64,000 bases of DNA from Branchiibius sp. NY16-3462-2 (GTDB lineage: Bacteria > Actinomycetota > Actinomycetes > Actinomycetales > Dermatophilaceae): NCBI RefSeq assembly GCF_001594145.1, contig NZ_LVCF01000038.1, positions 186,001-250,000 of the forward strand, given 5' to 3'. The notes under the pieces were generated by a model that had not been told where the DNA came from, made no database searches, and saw only the letters and a program-made list of their open reading frames with translations. Below, piece by piece: positions 24,927-33,512 of the stretch. The position numbers were made by a program, and so were the translations under genes. Within the stretch, counting starts at the first letter, position 1. The number at the start of each line of letters is the position of its first letter.

Positions 24927-25763
24927 GTGGGTGAGGATCTCAGCCTGCCGGCGCTCGGAACGCTGGAGACCATCTGCCGCGAACTGGCTGTGCAGGCCGG
25001 TGAACTGATCGTGCGCGAACGACCCGAGCACCTCGCGGTCGCCGACACCAAGTCCAGCGCCACGGACGTGGTCACGATCATGGACCGGCGCAGCGAGCAA
25101 CTGCTGCAGGAGCAGCTGCGGGCACGCCGCCCCGAGGACGGGATCCTGGGAGAGGAGGGCGCGTCGGTCGAGGGCACCAGCGGCATCACCTGGATCGTCG
25201 ACCCCATCGACGGGACGGTGAACTACCTCTACGACATCCCGGCGTACGCCGTGTCCGTGGCTGCGTGCGTCGGTGACCCCCGTGGGGAGTGGGAGAGCGT
25301 CGCGGGTGCGGTGTTCAACCCGGTGAGCGGTGAGTTGTTCCACGCCCGCCGCGGTGGTGGGGCCTTCCTGCGCTCGACCGGTGCGGACCCATCGGTCACC
25401 GCCCTGTTCGTCAGCGGCGAGCAGGATCTCGGGCAGGCGCTGACCGGGACCGGCTTCGGGTACGACGCTGCCAAACGGGCCCAGCAGGCGCAGATCCTGA
25501 CCCGGGTGCTGCCGCAGGTGCGCGACATCCGACGGGCCGGGAGTGCCGCGCTGGACCTGTGTGCCGTGGCGGCCGGTCGGCTCGACGTGTACTACGAGTC
25601 CGGGCTGAACGCGTGGGACCGAGCGGCCGGTCAGTTGATCGTCACCGAAGCAGGTGGTGTCGTGCGAGGCGCCGGGGCACAGCCGTCGCGCGACCTGACC
25701 CTCGCGGGGCCGGCGGTACTCGTGGAGGCGCTGCACGACGTACTGCAATCAGACCCGCACTGA
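24927..25763 (+). CDS. suhB: Inositol monophosphatase family protein
   Basis: A 278-residue Mg-dependent phosphatase of the inositol monophosphatase family. EEGAS, DPIDGTVNYLYDIP and the later WDRAAGQLIVTEAGG are the three metal-site motifs. In actinobacteria such enzymes make inositol for mycothiol and phosphatidylinositol. GTG 24927 is taken because it follows the ferrochelatase stop closely; longer starts would run into that gene. The position next to DUF4193 and dut corresponds to suhB (Rv2701c) in M. tuberculosis, as I recall that gene order. Confidence 0.88.
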   Translation: MGEDLSLPALGTLETICRELAVQAGELIVRERPEHLAVADTKSSATDVVTIMDRRSEQLLQEQLRARRPEDGILGEEGASVEGTSGITWIVDPIDGTVNYLYDIPAYAVSVAACVGDPRGEWESVAGAVFNPVSGELFHARRGGGAFLRSTGADPSVTALFVSGEQDLGQALTGTGFGYDAAKRAQQAQILTRVLPQVRDIRRAGSAALDLCAVAAGRLDVYYESGLNAWDRAAGQLIVTEAGGVVRGAGAQPSRDLTLAGPAVLVEALHDVLQSDPH

Positions 25764-25772
25764 CCCGGTTGT

Positions 25773-25797
25773 CCGGCCGATGGAATGTACCGGCCGG
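25773..25797 (+). terminator. Hairpin after the inositol phosphatase gene
   Basis: CCGGCCG pairs with CGGCCGG across an 11-base loop, 9 bases past the stop. No clear T-run follows, as is common in high-GC genomes. The remaining gap to 26034 contains a small GCGGA/TCCGC stem near 25855 but no recognised RNA or clear promoter. Confidence 0.5.
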
Positions 25798-26034
25798 TAA
25801 GGGTGTTCCTTGGCCGTGCGAGCACGTATGCTGCCGCCTCCTGGAACTGACAGCGGAGGAATCCGCCAAGGGACCCGGTGCAGCGCCGATAGCGGAGGTA
25901 GGGCAGAATTCCGGGCCGGACGGGCACATTTCAGGTACGGCGTGCGTTAGACCGCGCACAGGTGCGCATTGTTCGCGTGGGCGCACCACACAGATTTTCG
26001 AACCAGAGAACGAGAGAAGCGAGTAACCCTCGAG

Positions 26035-26334
26035 ATGGCAACTGATTACGACGCCCCGCGCAAGACAGACGACGACATCGAGCACGACTCGATCGAGGAG
26101 TTGAAGTCGCGACGGGTCGACAAGAACGCAGCCAGCGTCGATGTCGATGAGTCCGAGCAGGCCGAAGGTTTCGAGCTGCCCGGTGCCGACCTGTCCGGCG
26201 AGGAGTTCACCGTCACGGTGATCCCGCGCCAGGCCGACGAATTCACCTGCTCCCGGTGCTTCTTGCTGCACCACCGCAGCCAGCTGGCCAAGGAGGTCGG
26301 CGGACTGCCGGTCTGCAGCGAGTGCGCGGCCTGA
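26035..26334 (+). CDS. DUF4193 family zinc-ribbon-like protein
   Basis: A 99-residue acidic actinobacterial protein of DUF4193. The N-terminal half is rich in Asp and Glu; the C-terminal half has CSRCFLLHHRSQLAKEVGGLPVCSEC, whose two CxxC pairs should bind zinc. Function is unknown. ATG 26035 is preceded at some distance by AGAGAAGCGAG. Its place between the inositol phosphatase and dut genes matches Rv2699c in the recalled M. tuberculosis order. Confidence 0.88.
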   Translation: MATDYDAPRKTDDDIEHDSIEELKSRRVDKNAASVDVDESEQAEGFELPGADLSGEEFTVTVIPRQADEFTCSRCFLLHHRSQLAKEVGGLPVCSECAA

Positions 26335-26341
26335 GCCGCCC

Positions 26342-26794
26342 GTGAGCGCATTGCGCATCCCGGTCAGCCGGATCGACCCCGATCTGCCGCTGCCGGCCTA
26401 CGCCCGCCCGGGCGATGCAGGGATGGACCTGCTGGCCCGGGTGGGCGTTACCTTGGCGCCCGGTCACCGGGCGCTGATCCCGACCGGTATCGCGATCGCG
26501 TTGCCGGAGGGGTACGCCGGGTTCATCCACCCCCGCTCGGGCCTGGCGGCCCGGCACGGCATCACCACGGTCAACGCGCCCGGCACGGTGGACGCCGGCT
26601 ACCGCGGTGAGATCCACGTGAACCTGATCAATCTGGACCCGCGGGAGTCGTTCGCGATCACCCGCGGTGACCGCATCGCGCAACTGGTCGTGCAGGCCGT
26701 GACCGTGGTGCAGTGGGAGCCGGTGGCGGCCCTGCCGGACAGCGTGCGCGGGGCGGGCGGGCACGGTTCGACCGGAGGCTTCTCCCGGAAGTAA
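26342..26794 (+). CDS. dut: dUTP diphosphatase
   Basis: Trimeric dUTPase of 150 residues, hydrolysing dUTP to dUMP to keep uracil out of DNA and feed dTMP synthesis. All five motifs are present: GDAGMDLLA, PRSGLAARHGI, NAPGTVDAGYRGEI, RGDRIAQLVV and the flexible C-terminal RGAGGHGSTGGF. Start GTG lies 7 bases past the DUF4193 stop. It precedes the DUF3710 gene in a conserved actinobacterial cluster. Confidence 0.95.
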   Translation: MSALRIPVSRIDPDLPLPAYARPGDAGMDLLARVGVTLAPGHRALIPTGIAIALPEGYAGFIHPRSGLAARHGITTVNAPGTVDAGYRGEIHVNLINLDPRESFAITRGDRIAQLVVQAVTVVQWEPVAALPDSVRGAGGHGSTGGFSRK

Positions 26795-26851
26795 CCTCAG
26801 AAGAGGGCGACCGGGTCAGGGACCGGCCGAACAACGATTCAAAGGACAGCA

Positions 26852-27628
26852 GTGGGCATCTTCAAGAAGCGGGCCAAGGACGGCGCCGCGACCGGCGACA
26901 CACCGGATGAGGTCATCGAGGACGCCTCCGAGCAGGTCGCGACCGGCGACTCGACGGATGAGGCTTCGCCCGAGGCTGCGGCTGAGGAAGTCGCCGAAGA
27001 GCCCGTAGCCGCCGTCGACCGCTCCGCCGGGCCGTTCGACGTCACCGAGGTCGAGGACGATGTCGAACGGGTTGACTTCGGCTCGTTGCGGTTCGTGGTG
27101 TACCCGGATCTGCAGTTGCAGGTCGACGCCGACGAGACGACCCAGCAGTACACCGGGGTGACGGCCATCGTCGAAGGATCCGCGTGTCAGATCCAGGCGT
27201 TCGCAGCCCCCAAGAGCCGCGGCGTGTGGCGCGAGATCCGCGGCGAGATCGCGGACAACCTGATCGCCGGTGGCGGGAGCACCGACATCATCGACGGCCC
27301 GTTCGGTCCGGAACTGCACGCCAAGATGCCCAGCCAGGGTCCCGACGGGCGCTCCGTGCTCGCCCCGGCCCGGTTCGTCGGCGTCGACGGTCCACGCTGG
27401 TTCCTGCGAATTGTCCTGTCCGGTAACGCTGCTGTCGACGACTCAGCCGCGCAGCCGCTGCTGGACTTCGCCCGCTCGGTGGTCGTGGTCCGCGGCAGCG
27501 AACCGCGTGCCCCGCGCGAATTGCTGGAGCTGACGTTGCCCGAGGCGCTGACGCAGGCGCCGGACGAGGCTGCCGCGCAGGACCTGAACCCGTTCGAGCG
27601 CGGTCCCGAGATCACCGAGGTGCGGTGA
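26852..27628 (+). CDS. DUF3710 family protein
   Basis: A 258-residue actinobacterial protein of DUF3710. It begins MGIFKKRAKDG, followed by 50 residues of Asp/Glu/Ala-rich low-complexity sequence. The folded domain starts near GPFDVTEVEDDVERVDFGSLR and includes WREIRGEIADNLIAGGGS. No catalytic motif is known. GTG 26852 has a good AAAGGACAG region upstream. The next gene begins one base after its stop, so it is co-transcribed with the OB-fold gene. Confidence 0.88.
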   Translation: MGIFKKRAKDGAATGDTPDEVIEDASEQVATGDSTDEASPEAAAEEVAEEPVAAVDRSAGPFDVTEVEDDVERVDFGSLRFVVYPDLQLQVDADETTQQYTGVTAIVEGSACQIQAFAAPKSRGVWREIRGEIADNLIAGGGSTDIIDGPFGPELHAKMPSQGPDGRSVLAPARFVGVDGPRWFLRIVLSGNAAVDDSAAQPLLDFARSVVVVRGSEPRAPRELLELTLPEALTQAPDEAAAQDLNPFERGPEITEVR

Positions 27629-27629
27629 C

Positions 27630-28001
27630 ATGGGCCTGTCGCGAACTTTCAAAAGGCTGGCGCGCAGCGCCGAGGCACACGAGCAGGACGAACTGCGCGA
27701 GACCCTGGACGAGCTGGGCGGTACGCCGATCGACCAGGTCGCGGACAAATGCGTCACCGAATGCTGTGGCACGGTGCGGTCGGTCAGCCTACGGCCCCGT
27801 CAGAACGACGTTCCCGCGTTGGTCGTCGACCTGGACGACGGACACCGCACGATGAACCTGGTCTGGCTGGGCCGACGCACCATCGCGGGCATCGAACCGG
27901 GTGTCTTCTTGAAGGTGAAGGGTCGGGTGCTGTTCAAGAAGGGCGTGCCCACGATCTACAACCCGGCCTACGAGATCAAGCCGGTCACCCACAAGGGCTG
28001 A
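27630..28001 (+). CDS. OB-fold nucleic-acid-binding protein
   Basis: A 123-residue protein with a single OB-fold domain. The core reads CCGTVRSVSLRP, then VDLDDGHRTMNLVWLGRRTIAGIEPGVFLKVKGRVLFKKGVPTIYNPAYEI. In other actinobacteria the same family follows DUF3710, and in M. tuberculosis (as recalled) a DUF3159 membrane protein gene lies next. Here only 10 bases separate its stop from that of the convergent ceoC gene, so DUF3159 is missing. Ligand unknown. Confidence 0.85.
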   Translation: MGLSRTFKRLARSAEAHEQDELRETLDELGGTPIDQVADKCVTECCGTVRSVSLRPRQNDVPALVVDLDDGHRTMNLVWLGRRTIAGIEPGVFLKVKGRVLFKKGVPTIYNPAYEIKPVTHKG

Positions 28002-28011
28002 CCGGCCCGGC

Positions 28012-28707
28012 TCAGAACGATTCGATCGTCCGGATCGTCTCGGGGCTGCGTCCGGTCAGGGCGGCGCCCAACTCGGCCTCCGCGTCCGAGGTGGTCAGGA
28101 ACAGCAACTCATCCAACGCCTCGACGGTGTCGTCGTCGCTGGGGGCCAGCGGTTGCTCATCGCGGATGATCCCCACTAGCACCGAATCGGCCGGCAGTTT
28201 CAGCTCGCGCACCGCGCGCCCGATCGTCGGACTGTCCTCCGGCACGGTGATCTCCACCATCGTCGCCCGGCCCTGCTGGAACTGGAACAGCCGCACCAGG
28301 TCACCGACGGTGACGGCTTCCTCGACCAGAGCCGTCATCAACCGGGGCGTGGACACCGCGACGTCGACACCCCACGCGTCGTCGAACATCCACTCGTTCT
28401 TGGGGTTGTTCACCCGGGCCACGGTGCGCCCGACACCGAACTCGGTCTTGGCCAGCAGGGAGACCACCAGGTTCGCCTTGTCGTCACCGGTCGCGCAGAC
28501 GACCACGTCGGAGTCCTCCAGTGAGGCCTCTACGAGGGTCGCGATCTCACAGGCGTCCCCGAGCAACCACGACGCATCGGGCACCTGACGGGTGCGCCGC
28601 TCATCGGCGTACTTGTCGATCAGCAGGACCTGGTGACCGTTGTGCAGCAACTCCCGGGCGATGGAGCGCCCGACGCTGCCGGCTCCGACGATGACAACTC
28701 GCATCAT
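28012..28707 (-). CDS. ceoC: TrkA-family potassium regulatory protein CeoC
   Basis: A 231-residue RCK protein. The N-terminal Rossmann domain has VVIVGAGSVGRSIARELL (nucleotide loop) and ends with conserved VARVNNPKNEWMF. The C-terminal RCK_C domain includes EITVPEDSPTIGRAVRELKLPADSVLVGIIRD. Such proteins gate K+ channels or transporters in response to nucleotides. Two adjacent ATGs (28707, 28704) are possible. It is co-directional with ceoB 11 bases upstream, and the pair is divergent from the permease they probably control. Confidence 0.9.
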   Translation of the reverse strand: MMRVVIVGAGSVGRSIARELLHNGHQVLLIDKYADERRTRQVPDASWLLGDACEIATLVEASLEDSDVVVCATGDDKANLVVSLLAKTEFGVGRTVARVNNPKNEWMFDDAWGVDVAVSTPRLMTALVEEAVTVGDLVRLFQFQQGRATMVEITVPEDSPTIGRAVRELKLPADSVLVGIIRDEQPLAPSDDDTVEALDELLFLTTSDAEAELGAALTGRSPETIRTIESF

Positions 28708-28718
28708 GAATCCCTTAC

Positions 28719-29381
28719 TCAGTCAGCGGGTTTGGTGGCAGCCAGCTGGGCTTCCACGTCGGCGAGGCGGTCAGTTTGGACCAGGAGCTGCAACAGGTCG
28801 CCTTCCTGCAGGACGGTGTCCGGGGCCGGCAGCATCGCTTCGCCGAGGCGGGTGAGATACGCCACCCGGGTCCCGGTCTCGCGCTCGATGACGCGCAGCG
28901 GCGAACCGATCCAGGAGCGGTGCGGGGGCACCTCGGCGAGGGTGACGCGGCCGCTGGGGTCGGTGTGCAGTTGGACGGCGCCCTGCGGCACCAGCCGGCG
29001 CAGCACCTGGTCGGCGGTCCACCGTACGGTCGCGACGGTCGGGATGCCGAGGCGCTGGTAGATCTCGGCACGCGCCGGGTCGTAGATCCGCGCGACGACG
29101 TGGTCGACGTCGAAGGTCTCCCGGGCCACGCGGGCGGCCAGGATGTTGGAGTTGTCACCGGAGGACACAGCGGCGAAGGCGTACGCATCACGAATTCCGG
29201 CCCGCACCAGGGTTTCCCGGTCGAAGCCGACCCCGGTGACCCGGCGGCCCTCGAAAGTCGGACCCAGACGGCGGAAGGCGGACTCGTCCTGGTCGATCAC
29301 GGCGACCTGTTCGCCGCGCTGCTCCAACGCGAGCGCCAGGGTGGAGCCGACCCGCCCACATCCCATGATGACGAAGTACAC
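28719..29381 (-). CDS. ceoB: TrkA-family potassium regulatory protein CeoB
   Basis: A 220-residue RCK protein paralogous to its neighbour. VIMGCGRVGSTLALALEQRG is the dinucleotide loop; VVARIYDPARAEIYQRLGI is the conserved end of the Rossmann part; the C-terminal domain ends with LQEGDLLQLLVQTDRLADVE. It would form heteromeric or paired RCK rings with CeoC and regulate K+ uptake. Its start lies 57 bases from the divergent permease start, so the two share a promoter region. Confidence 0.9.
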   Translation of the reverse strand: MYFVIMGCGRVGSTLALALEQRGEQVAVIDQDESAFRRLGPTFEGRRVTGVGFDRETLVRAGIRDAYAFAAVSSGDNSNILAARVARETFDVDHVVARIYDPARAEIYQRLGIPTVATVRWTADQVLRRLVPQGAVQLHTDPSGRVTLAEVPPHRSWIGSPLRVIERETGTRVAYLTRLGEAMLPAPDTVLQEGDLLQLLVQTDRLADVEAQLAATKPAD

Positions 29382-29424
29382 GCCTGGAACGGTACCGGAG
29401 TCGTCGCACGGCCAAGCCAGGCGG

Positions 29425-29430
29425 CATACT
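29425..29430 (+). promoter_or_regulatory. Candidate -10 box CATACT before the permease gene
   Basis: CATACT ends 8 bases before GTG 29439, within the 57-base divergent region shared with ceoB. The transcript would be leaderless or nearly so. Confidence 0.35.
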
Positions 29431-29438
29431 CTCGGCTT

Positions 29439-31448
29439 GTGTCAGGAACCAGTCGGGCGCTGAAGCGTCTCGTCGTGGGCCGCGCCATGCGCAGCGACCG
29501 ACTCGGAGATACGTTGCTGCCCAAGCGGTTGGCGCTGCCGATCTTCGCCAGCGACGCGCTGTCGTCGGTCGCGTACGCCCCCGACGAGGTCCTCATCGTG
29601 CTGGGCAGCGCCGGCGGTGCGTTCGCCTTCACCCACTCCTGGCAGATCACCCTTGGTGTGATCTTCGTCATGGCCGTGGTCGTGGCGTCGTACCGGCAGA
29701 ACGTGCACGCCTACCCCTCCGGGGGCGGTGATTACGAGGTGGCCACCGTCAACCTCGGCCGTCGCGCGGGCCTGGGCGTCGCGTCGGCCCTGTTGGTCGA
29801 CTACGTCCTCACCGTGGCGGTGTCGGTGTCCTCCGGCATCCAGAACGCCTCCGCCGCGCTGCCGTTCGTGCGGGGCAAGGAAGTCATCTTCGCGGTCCTT
29901 GTCGTGGTGCTGCTGACCGCGATGAACCTGCGCGGCGTCCGCGAGTCCGGTGCCGTCTTCGCCGTCCCCGTCTATTTGTTCATGCTCGGGGTCTTCACGC
30001 TCGCCGTCGTCGGATTCGTGCGCAAGATCAGCGACAACCTGCCGCTGGCCGAGAGCGCGCAGTTCACCCTCGGGCCGCAGGAGGGGATGGACACCCTCGG
30101 GCAGGTCGCCATGCTCTTCCTGCTGCTTCGCGCGTTCTCGTCCGGCTGTGCAGCCCTGACCGGCGTCGAGGCGATCTCCAACGGGGTGCCCGCGTTCCGC
30201 AAACCCAAGAGCAAGAACGCGGCGACCACGTTGCTCATGATGGGCGGCATCGCCATCTTCATGCTGGCCTCGATCGTCACCCTGGCCAACTGGACCGGTG
30301 TGCAGATGCAGGATCCGGACCACCCGGGCAACCTGTTGCTCAACGGCAAGCCGGTCGAGAACTACCACGAGGACACCGTCCTGGCGCAGTTGGCCAAGTC
30401 GGTCTTCAGCGGCTTCACCCCGGGCCTGGTCTTCATCGCGATCATCACCGGCGTGATCCTGATGCTGGCGGCCAACACCGCGTTCAACGGCTTCCCGGTG
30501 CTCGGTTCGATCCTGGCGCGGGACGGCTGGCTGCCGCGTCAGTTGCACACCCGTGGTGACCGGTTGGCCTTCTCCAACGGCATCATCACCCTGGCCGGGA
30601 TGGCCATCGTGCTGATCGTTCTCTACGACGCCGAGACGACCCGGTTGATCCAGCTTTACATCGTGGGTGTGTTCGTCTCCTTCACCCTGAGCCAGACCGG
30701 CATGATCCGGCACTGGAACCGCCATCTGCGCACCGAGACCGACCCCATGGTGCGTCGCCGGATGATGCGCTCGCGGGTGATCAACGGTGTCGGCGCTGTG
30801 ATGTCGGGGCTGGTGCTGATCGTGGTGCTGCTGACGAAGTTCCTGCACGGCGCGGGTTACGCGGTCGCGGCGATGGTGGTCCTGTTCTTCCTGATGAGCG
30901 CGATCAACCGGCACTACGAGCGGGTCGGTCGCGAACTGGCGTTGGCCGAGGCCGACGACACCCAGCAGCTGTTGCCCTCGAGGGTGCACGCGATTGTGCT
31001 GGTCTCCAAGCTGCACAAGCCGACCATGCGGGCGCTGGCCTACGCCCGAGCGACCCGGCCCTCGGTGCTGGAGGCAGTGACCGTCAACGTGGAGCCGTCC
31101 GAAACCGAGGCGCTGCAGGCTGAGTGGGAGAAGCGCCAGATCCCGGTGCGCCTGAAGATCATCGCCTCGCCCTACCGCGAGATCAGTCGCCCGGTGATCC
31201 AGTACGTGAAGTCGATCCGTCGGGACAGCCCGCGGGACGTGGTGATGGTCTACCTGCCCGAGTATGTGCTGGGTAAGTGGTGGGAACAGTTGCTGCACAA
31301 CCAATCCGCGCTGCGACTCAAGGCGCGGTTGCTCTTCACGCCGGGTGTGATGGTGGCCAGCGTGCCGTGGCAGCTGGACTCGGCCCAGGGCCACGAGGAG
31401 CGGGTGTTCGACGGTCCCGCACCGGGCGCCGTACGTCAGGGTCGTTGA
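29439..31448 (+). CDS. KimA-like APC-superfamily permease, probable potassium transporter
   Basis: A 669-residue integral membrane protein with about 12 helices in the first 480 residues (for example VIFAVLVVVLLTAMNLRGVRESG) and a soluble C-terminal domain. The tail has SPYREISRPVIQYVKSIRRD, then PEYVLGKWWEQLLHNQSALRLKARLLF, the pattern of B. subtilis KimA, a K+/H+ symporter with a universal-stress-like cytosolic domain. CeoB and CeoC next door fit potassium transport. Databases often label such genes amino acid permease. The frame is open for 660 bases upstream, but that part is antisense to ceoB. It is followed after one base by the RNA methyltransferase gene. Confidence 0.83.
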   Translation: MSGTSRALKRLVVGRAMRSDRLGDTLLPKRLALPIFASDALSSVAYAPDEVLIVLGSAGGAFAFTHSWQITLGVIFVMAVVVASYRQNVHAYPSGGGDYEVATVNLGRRAGLGVASALLVDYVLTVAVSVSSGIQNASAALPFVRGKEVIFAVLVVVLLTAMNLRGVRESGAVFAVPVYLFMLGVFTLAVVGFVRKISDNLPLAESAQFTLGPQEGMDTLGQVAMLFLLLRAFSSGCAALTGVEAISNGVPAFRKPKSKNAATTLLMMGGIAIFMLASIVTLANWTGVQMQDPDHPGNLLLNGKPVENYHEDTVLAQLAKSVFSGFTPGLVFIAIITGVILMLAANTAFNGFPVLGSILARDGWLPRQLHTRGDRLAFSNGIITLAGMAIVLIVLYDAETTRLIQLYIVGVFVSFTLSQTGMIRHWNRHLRTETDPMVRRRMMRSRVINGVGAVMSGLVLIVVLLTKFLHGAGYAVAAMVVLFFLMSAINRHYERVGRELALAEADDTQQLLPSRVHAIVLVSKLHKPTMRALAYARATRPSVLEAVTVNVEPSETEALQAEWEKRQIPVRLKIIASPYREISRPVIQYVKSIRRDSPRDVVMVYLPEYVLGKWWEQLLHNQSALRLKARLLFTPGVMVASVPWQLDSAQGHEERVFDGPAPGAVRQGR

Positions 31449-31449
31449 C

Positions 31450-32691
31450 GTGCCCGGCCGCCGATCCGCTCATCGCCGCCCGCGCTCGCGGCAGACCCGG
31501 GGCCGGTCCCTGGTCGGGACCGAACTGACGCTCGAGGTCGGCAACGTCGCCCACGGTGGGTTCTGCGTGGCGCGCGCCGATGGCCGGGTGGTCTTCGTGC
31601 GGCACACGCTGCCGGGGGAGAAGGTCGTGGCGACGGTGACCGAGGGGGACACCGAGTCCCGTTTCCTGCGTGCCGATACCACGTCGGTGCTGGACGCGTC
31701 GCCCGAGCGTCGTTCTGCCCCCTGCCCGTACGCCGGTCCGGGGGCTTGCGGGGGCTGCGACTGGCAGCACACGTCGGCGGCTTACGGACGCGTCTTGAAG
31801 GCGCAGGTCGTGGCGGAGCAGTTGCGACGACTGGCGGGTCTGGACCTGCCGGTGACCGTGGAGCCGGTGCCGGGGGACACCGACGGGCTGCGCTGGCGGA
31901 CCCGGGTGGAGCTGGCTACGGCCCCGACGTTGCGATTCGGCATCCGCAAGCATCGGTCGCACGACGTGGTGGCTATTGACGACTGTCTGATTGCGGTCGA
32001 ATCCGTCGCTGCGACAGGGATTTTCGATTCGCCGGCTGATCAGGGTGTCAGTGGAGCGGACATCGCGGTCGGTTCTGACGAAGTAGTCGTCGTTGAACTG
32101 CCCAACCATGACCCGGTGCCGTCGGTGCGCCAGGAGGTCCTGGACCGGTCGTTCCAGGTCTCGGCGCGTGGCTTCTGGCAGGTGCATCCCGGTGCCGCAG
32201 CGACCTTCACCTCGGTGGTGCTGGAGGCGTTGGCTCCGCAGCCGGGGGAGCACGTGCTCGACTTGTATTGCGGCGTAGGGCTTTTCACCGCCTTCCTAGC
32301 CGCCGCGGTTGGGCCGTCAGGCCAGGTGCTTGGCGTCGAGGGCGACCACCGGGCGGTGCAGGACGCTCAGGACAACATTCCAGCTAACGCATCCGTCGTG
32401 GCCTCGGACGTGGCCGCGTTCTTCGAATCCGGTCAGGTGGAGACTTCGCTCGGAGCGGTCGATCTGCTGGTGCTGGATCCGCCGCGGTCCGGAGCGGGAC
32501 GTGAGGTCATGCAAGCCGCGCTGGCCCGCAAACCCCGCCGCGCGGCGTACGTCGCGTGCGATCCGGCCGCTCTCGCCCGGGACCTGGCCTACGCGGCCGA
32601 GCACGGTTACCGACTGGCCTCGTTGCGGGCGTTCGACGCGTTCCCGATGACGCACCACGTCGAGTGCATCGCGATCCTCGAACCCGCCTGA
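31450..32691 (+). CDS. TrmA/RumA-type RNA uridine C5-methyltransferase
   Basis: A 413-residue class I SAM-dependent RNA methyltransferase. Order: basic N-terminal tail (RRSAHRRPRSRQTRGR), TRAM domain (LTLEVGNVAHGGFCVARADGRVVFVRHTLPGE), an Fe-S cluster motif (CPYAGPGACGGCDWQH), and a methyltransferase domain with HVLDLYCGVGLFTAFLA, DPPRSGAG and catalytic Cys in YVACDPAALARDL. The target, rRNA or tRNA uridine, cannot be told apart by sequence alone. It lies one base after the permease stop; the same pairing occurs in M. tuberculosis (recalled as Rv2690c/Rv2689c). Confidence 0.88.
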   Translation: MPGRRSAHRRPRSRQTRGRSLVGTELTLEVGNVAHGGFCVARADGRVVFVRHTLPGEKVVATVTEGDTESRFLRADTTSVLDASPERRSAPCPYAGPGACGGCDWQHTSAAYGRVLKAQVVAEQLRRLAGLDLPVTVEPVPGDTDGLRWRTRVELATAPTLRFGIRKHRSHDVVAIDDCLIAVESVAATGIFDSPADQGVSGADIAVGSDEVVVVELPNHDPVPSVRQEVLDRSFQVSARGFWQVHPGAAATFTSVVLEALAPQPGEHVLDLYCGVGLFTAFLAAAVGPSGQVLGVEGDHRAVQDAQDNIPANASVVASDVAAFFESGQVETSLGAVDLLVLDPPRSGAGREVMQAALARKPRRAAYVACDPAALARDLAYAAEHGYRLASLRAFDAFPMTHHVECIAILEPA

Positions 32692-32739
32692 CCGTGTCCC
32701 CTGGTTCCTACGTTCGCGGCGTCAGAGTTGCATGGGCAG

Positions 32740-33168
32740 TCAGAGTTTCAGGCGAGTCAGCACCTCTCGCGGTGTAAGAACCGCGACGGCGAGATTCTCG
32801 GCCGCGTGTAGGTCATCGTCGCCGGTGGCAATCACGTCCGCGGCGGCACGAAGTGCAAGAGCTACGAGGTAATCGTCCTTGCGGTCGCGCGTAGCCCGGG
32901 GTGGATCAGGAATGTCCGCGTGCCACTCACCGAGTCGACGCATCTGCTCCTCGAATGCGGCGCCGGCTCCCGGTTTCACGTACTTGGCCAGCTTGGGTCG
33001 GCCGAGCACGTCAATCACCTCGCCTACCAAGTGCGCGGTCACAATGGGAACAAGGGTGCCGTCGTCAATGAGGCCAAGAATGGCTCCGGGAGCGCCAGAG
33101 GGCGTGATCGTGGTGGAGATGAACACGTTCGGGTCGATGACGATTCGACGCGGTGGTGCACCCGTCAC
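32740..33168 (-). CDS. PIN-domain toxin (COG1569-type)
   Basis: A 142-residue PIN-domain protein, a Mg-dependent RNase fold. Acidic active-site residues are in VIDPNVFIS, EVIDVLGRPK, RKDDYLVALALRAAADVIATGDDDL. Toxins of this family cut specific RNAs when freed from their antitoxin. The GTG start overlaps the stop of the upstream ribbon-helix-helix gene (GTGA), the classic layout of a VapBC-like pair. It is convergent with the RNA methyltransferase gene; the 48-base gap shows no hairpin. Confidence 0.87.
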   Translation of the reverse strand: MTGAPPRRIVIDPNVFISTTITPSGAPGAILGLIDDGTLVPIVTAHLVGEVIDVLGRPKLAKYVKPGAGAAFEEQMRRLGEWHADIPDPPRATRDRKDDYLVALALRAAADVIATGDDDLHAAENLAVAVLTPREVLTRLKL

Positions 33169-33407
33169 CCCGCGGTGCGCTCCGAACGGGCAGCCGCGAG
33201 TTCGGCCTGGGCCAGCGCCATCGCCTCGTCTTCAGAGATTTCTTCGCCAGTCCGGTATGCGGCCATGGTCTCGGCCAAGCGACCACCTCCGAGGCCGCGT
33301 CGGATGGCCGCGGCCAGCACTTCGCTGCGAGATTGTCCAGACTCCGCCGCCTGAGCGTCAAGCAACTCAACGAGGTCGTCGTCGACGTTGACCGGAAGAA
33401 TGGTCAT
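33165..33407 (-). CDS. Ribbon-helix-helix antitoxin
   Basis: An 80-residue protein starting MTILPVNVDDDLVELLDAQAAESGQSRSEVLAAAIRRGL, a ribbon-helix-helix DNA-binding fold, followed by a Glu/Ala-rich tail (SEDEAMALAQAELAAARSE) that should wrap around the PIN toxin. It probably represses its own operon as dimer or toxin complex. An upstream start at 33452 would add 15 residues and is less likely. The 188-base upstream region carries two short-repeat copies. Confidence 0.85.
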   Translation of the reverse strand: MTILPVNVDDDLVELLDAQAAESGQSRSEVLAAAIRRGLGGGRLAETMAAYRTGEEISEDEAMALAQAELAAARSERTAG

Positions 33408-33512
33408 TGCAGGACTCCCCTCGGCAGGCTGGCGGGATTGGTGCGTTCGCATTCTATCCGCGTGAGTACGGCGGTCGGCTGACCATGTGCGGGTATACCG
33501 CGACTTCGTCTC

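Noticed and set aside
25764..26034. Possible riboswitch or small RNA before the DUF4193 gene
   Set aside because: Only a terminator-like hairpin and a small stem are visible; no known riboswitch core could be matched.
28776..29438. 220-residue N-terminal extension of the permease
   Set aside because: It is antisense to ceoB and lacks membrane or domain features; GTG 29439 starts the conserved protein.
29442..31394. Long minus-strand frame antisense to the permease
   Set aside because: His/Asp/Gln-rich shadow of hydrophobic codons on the other strand.
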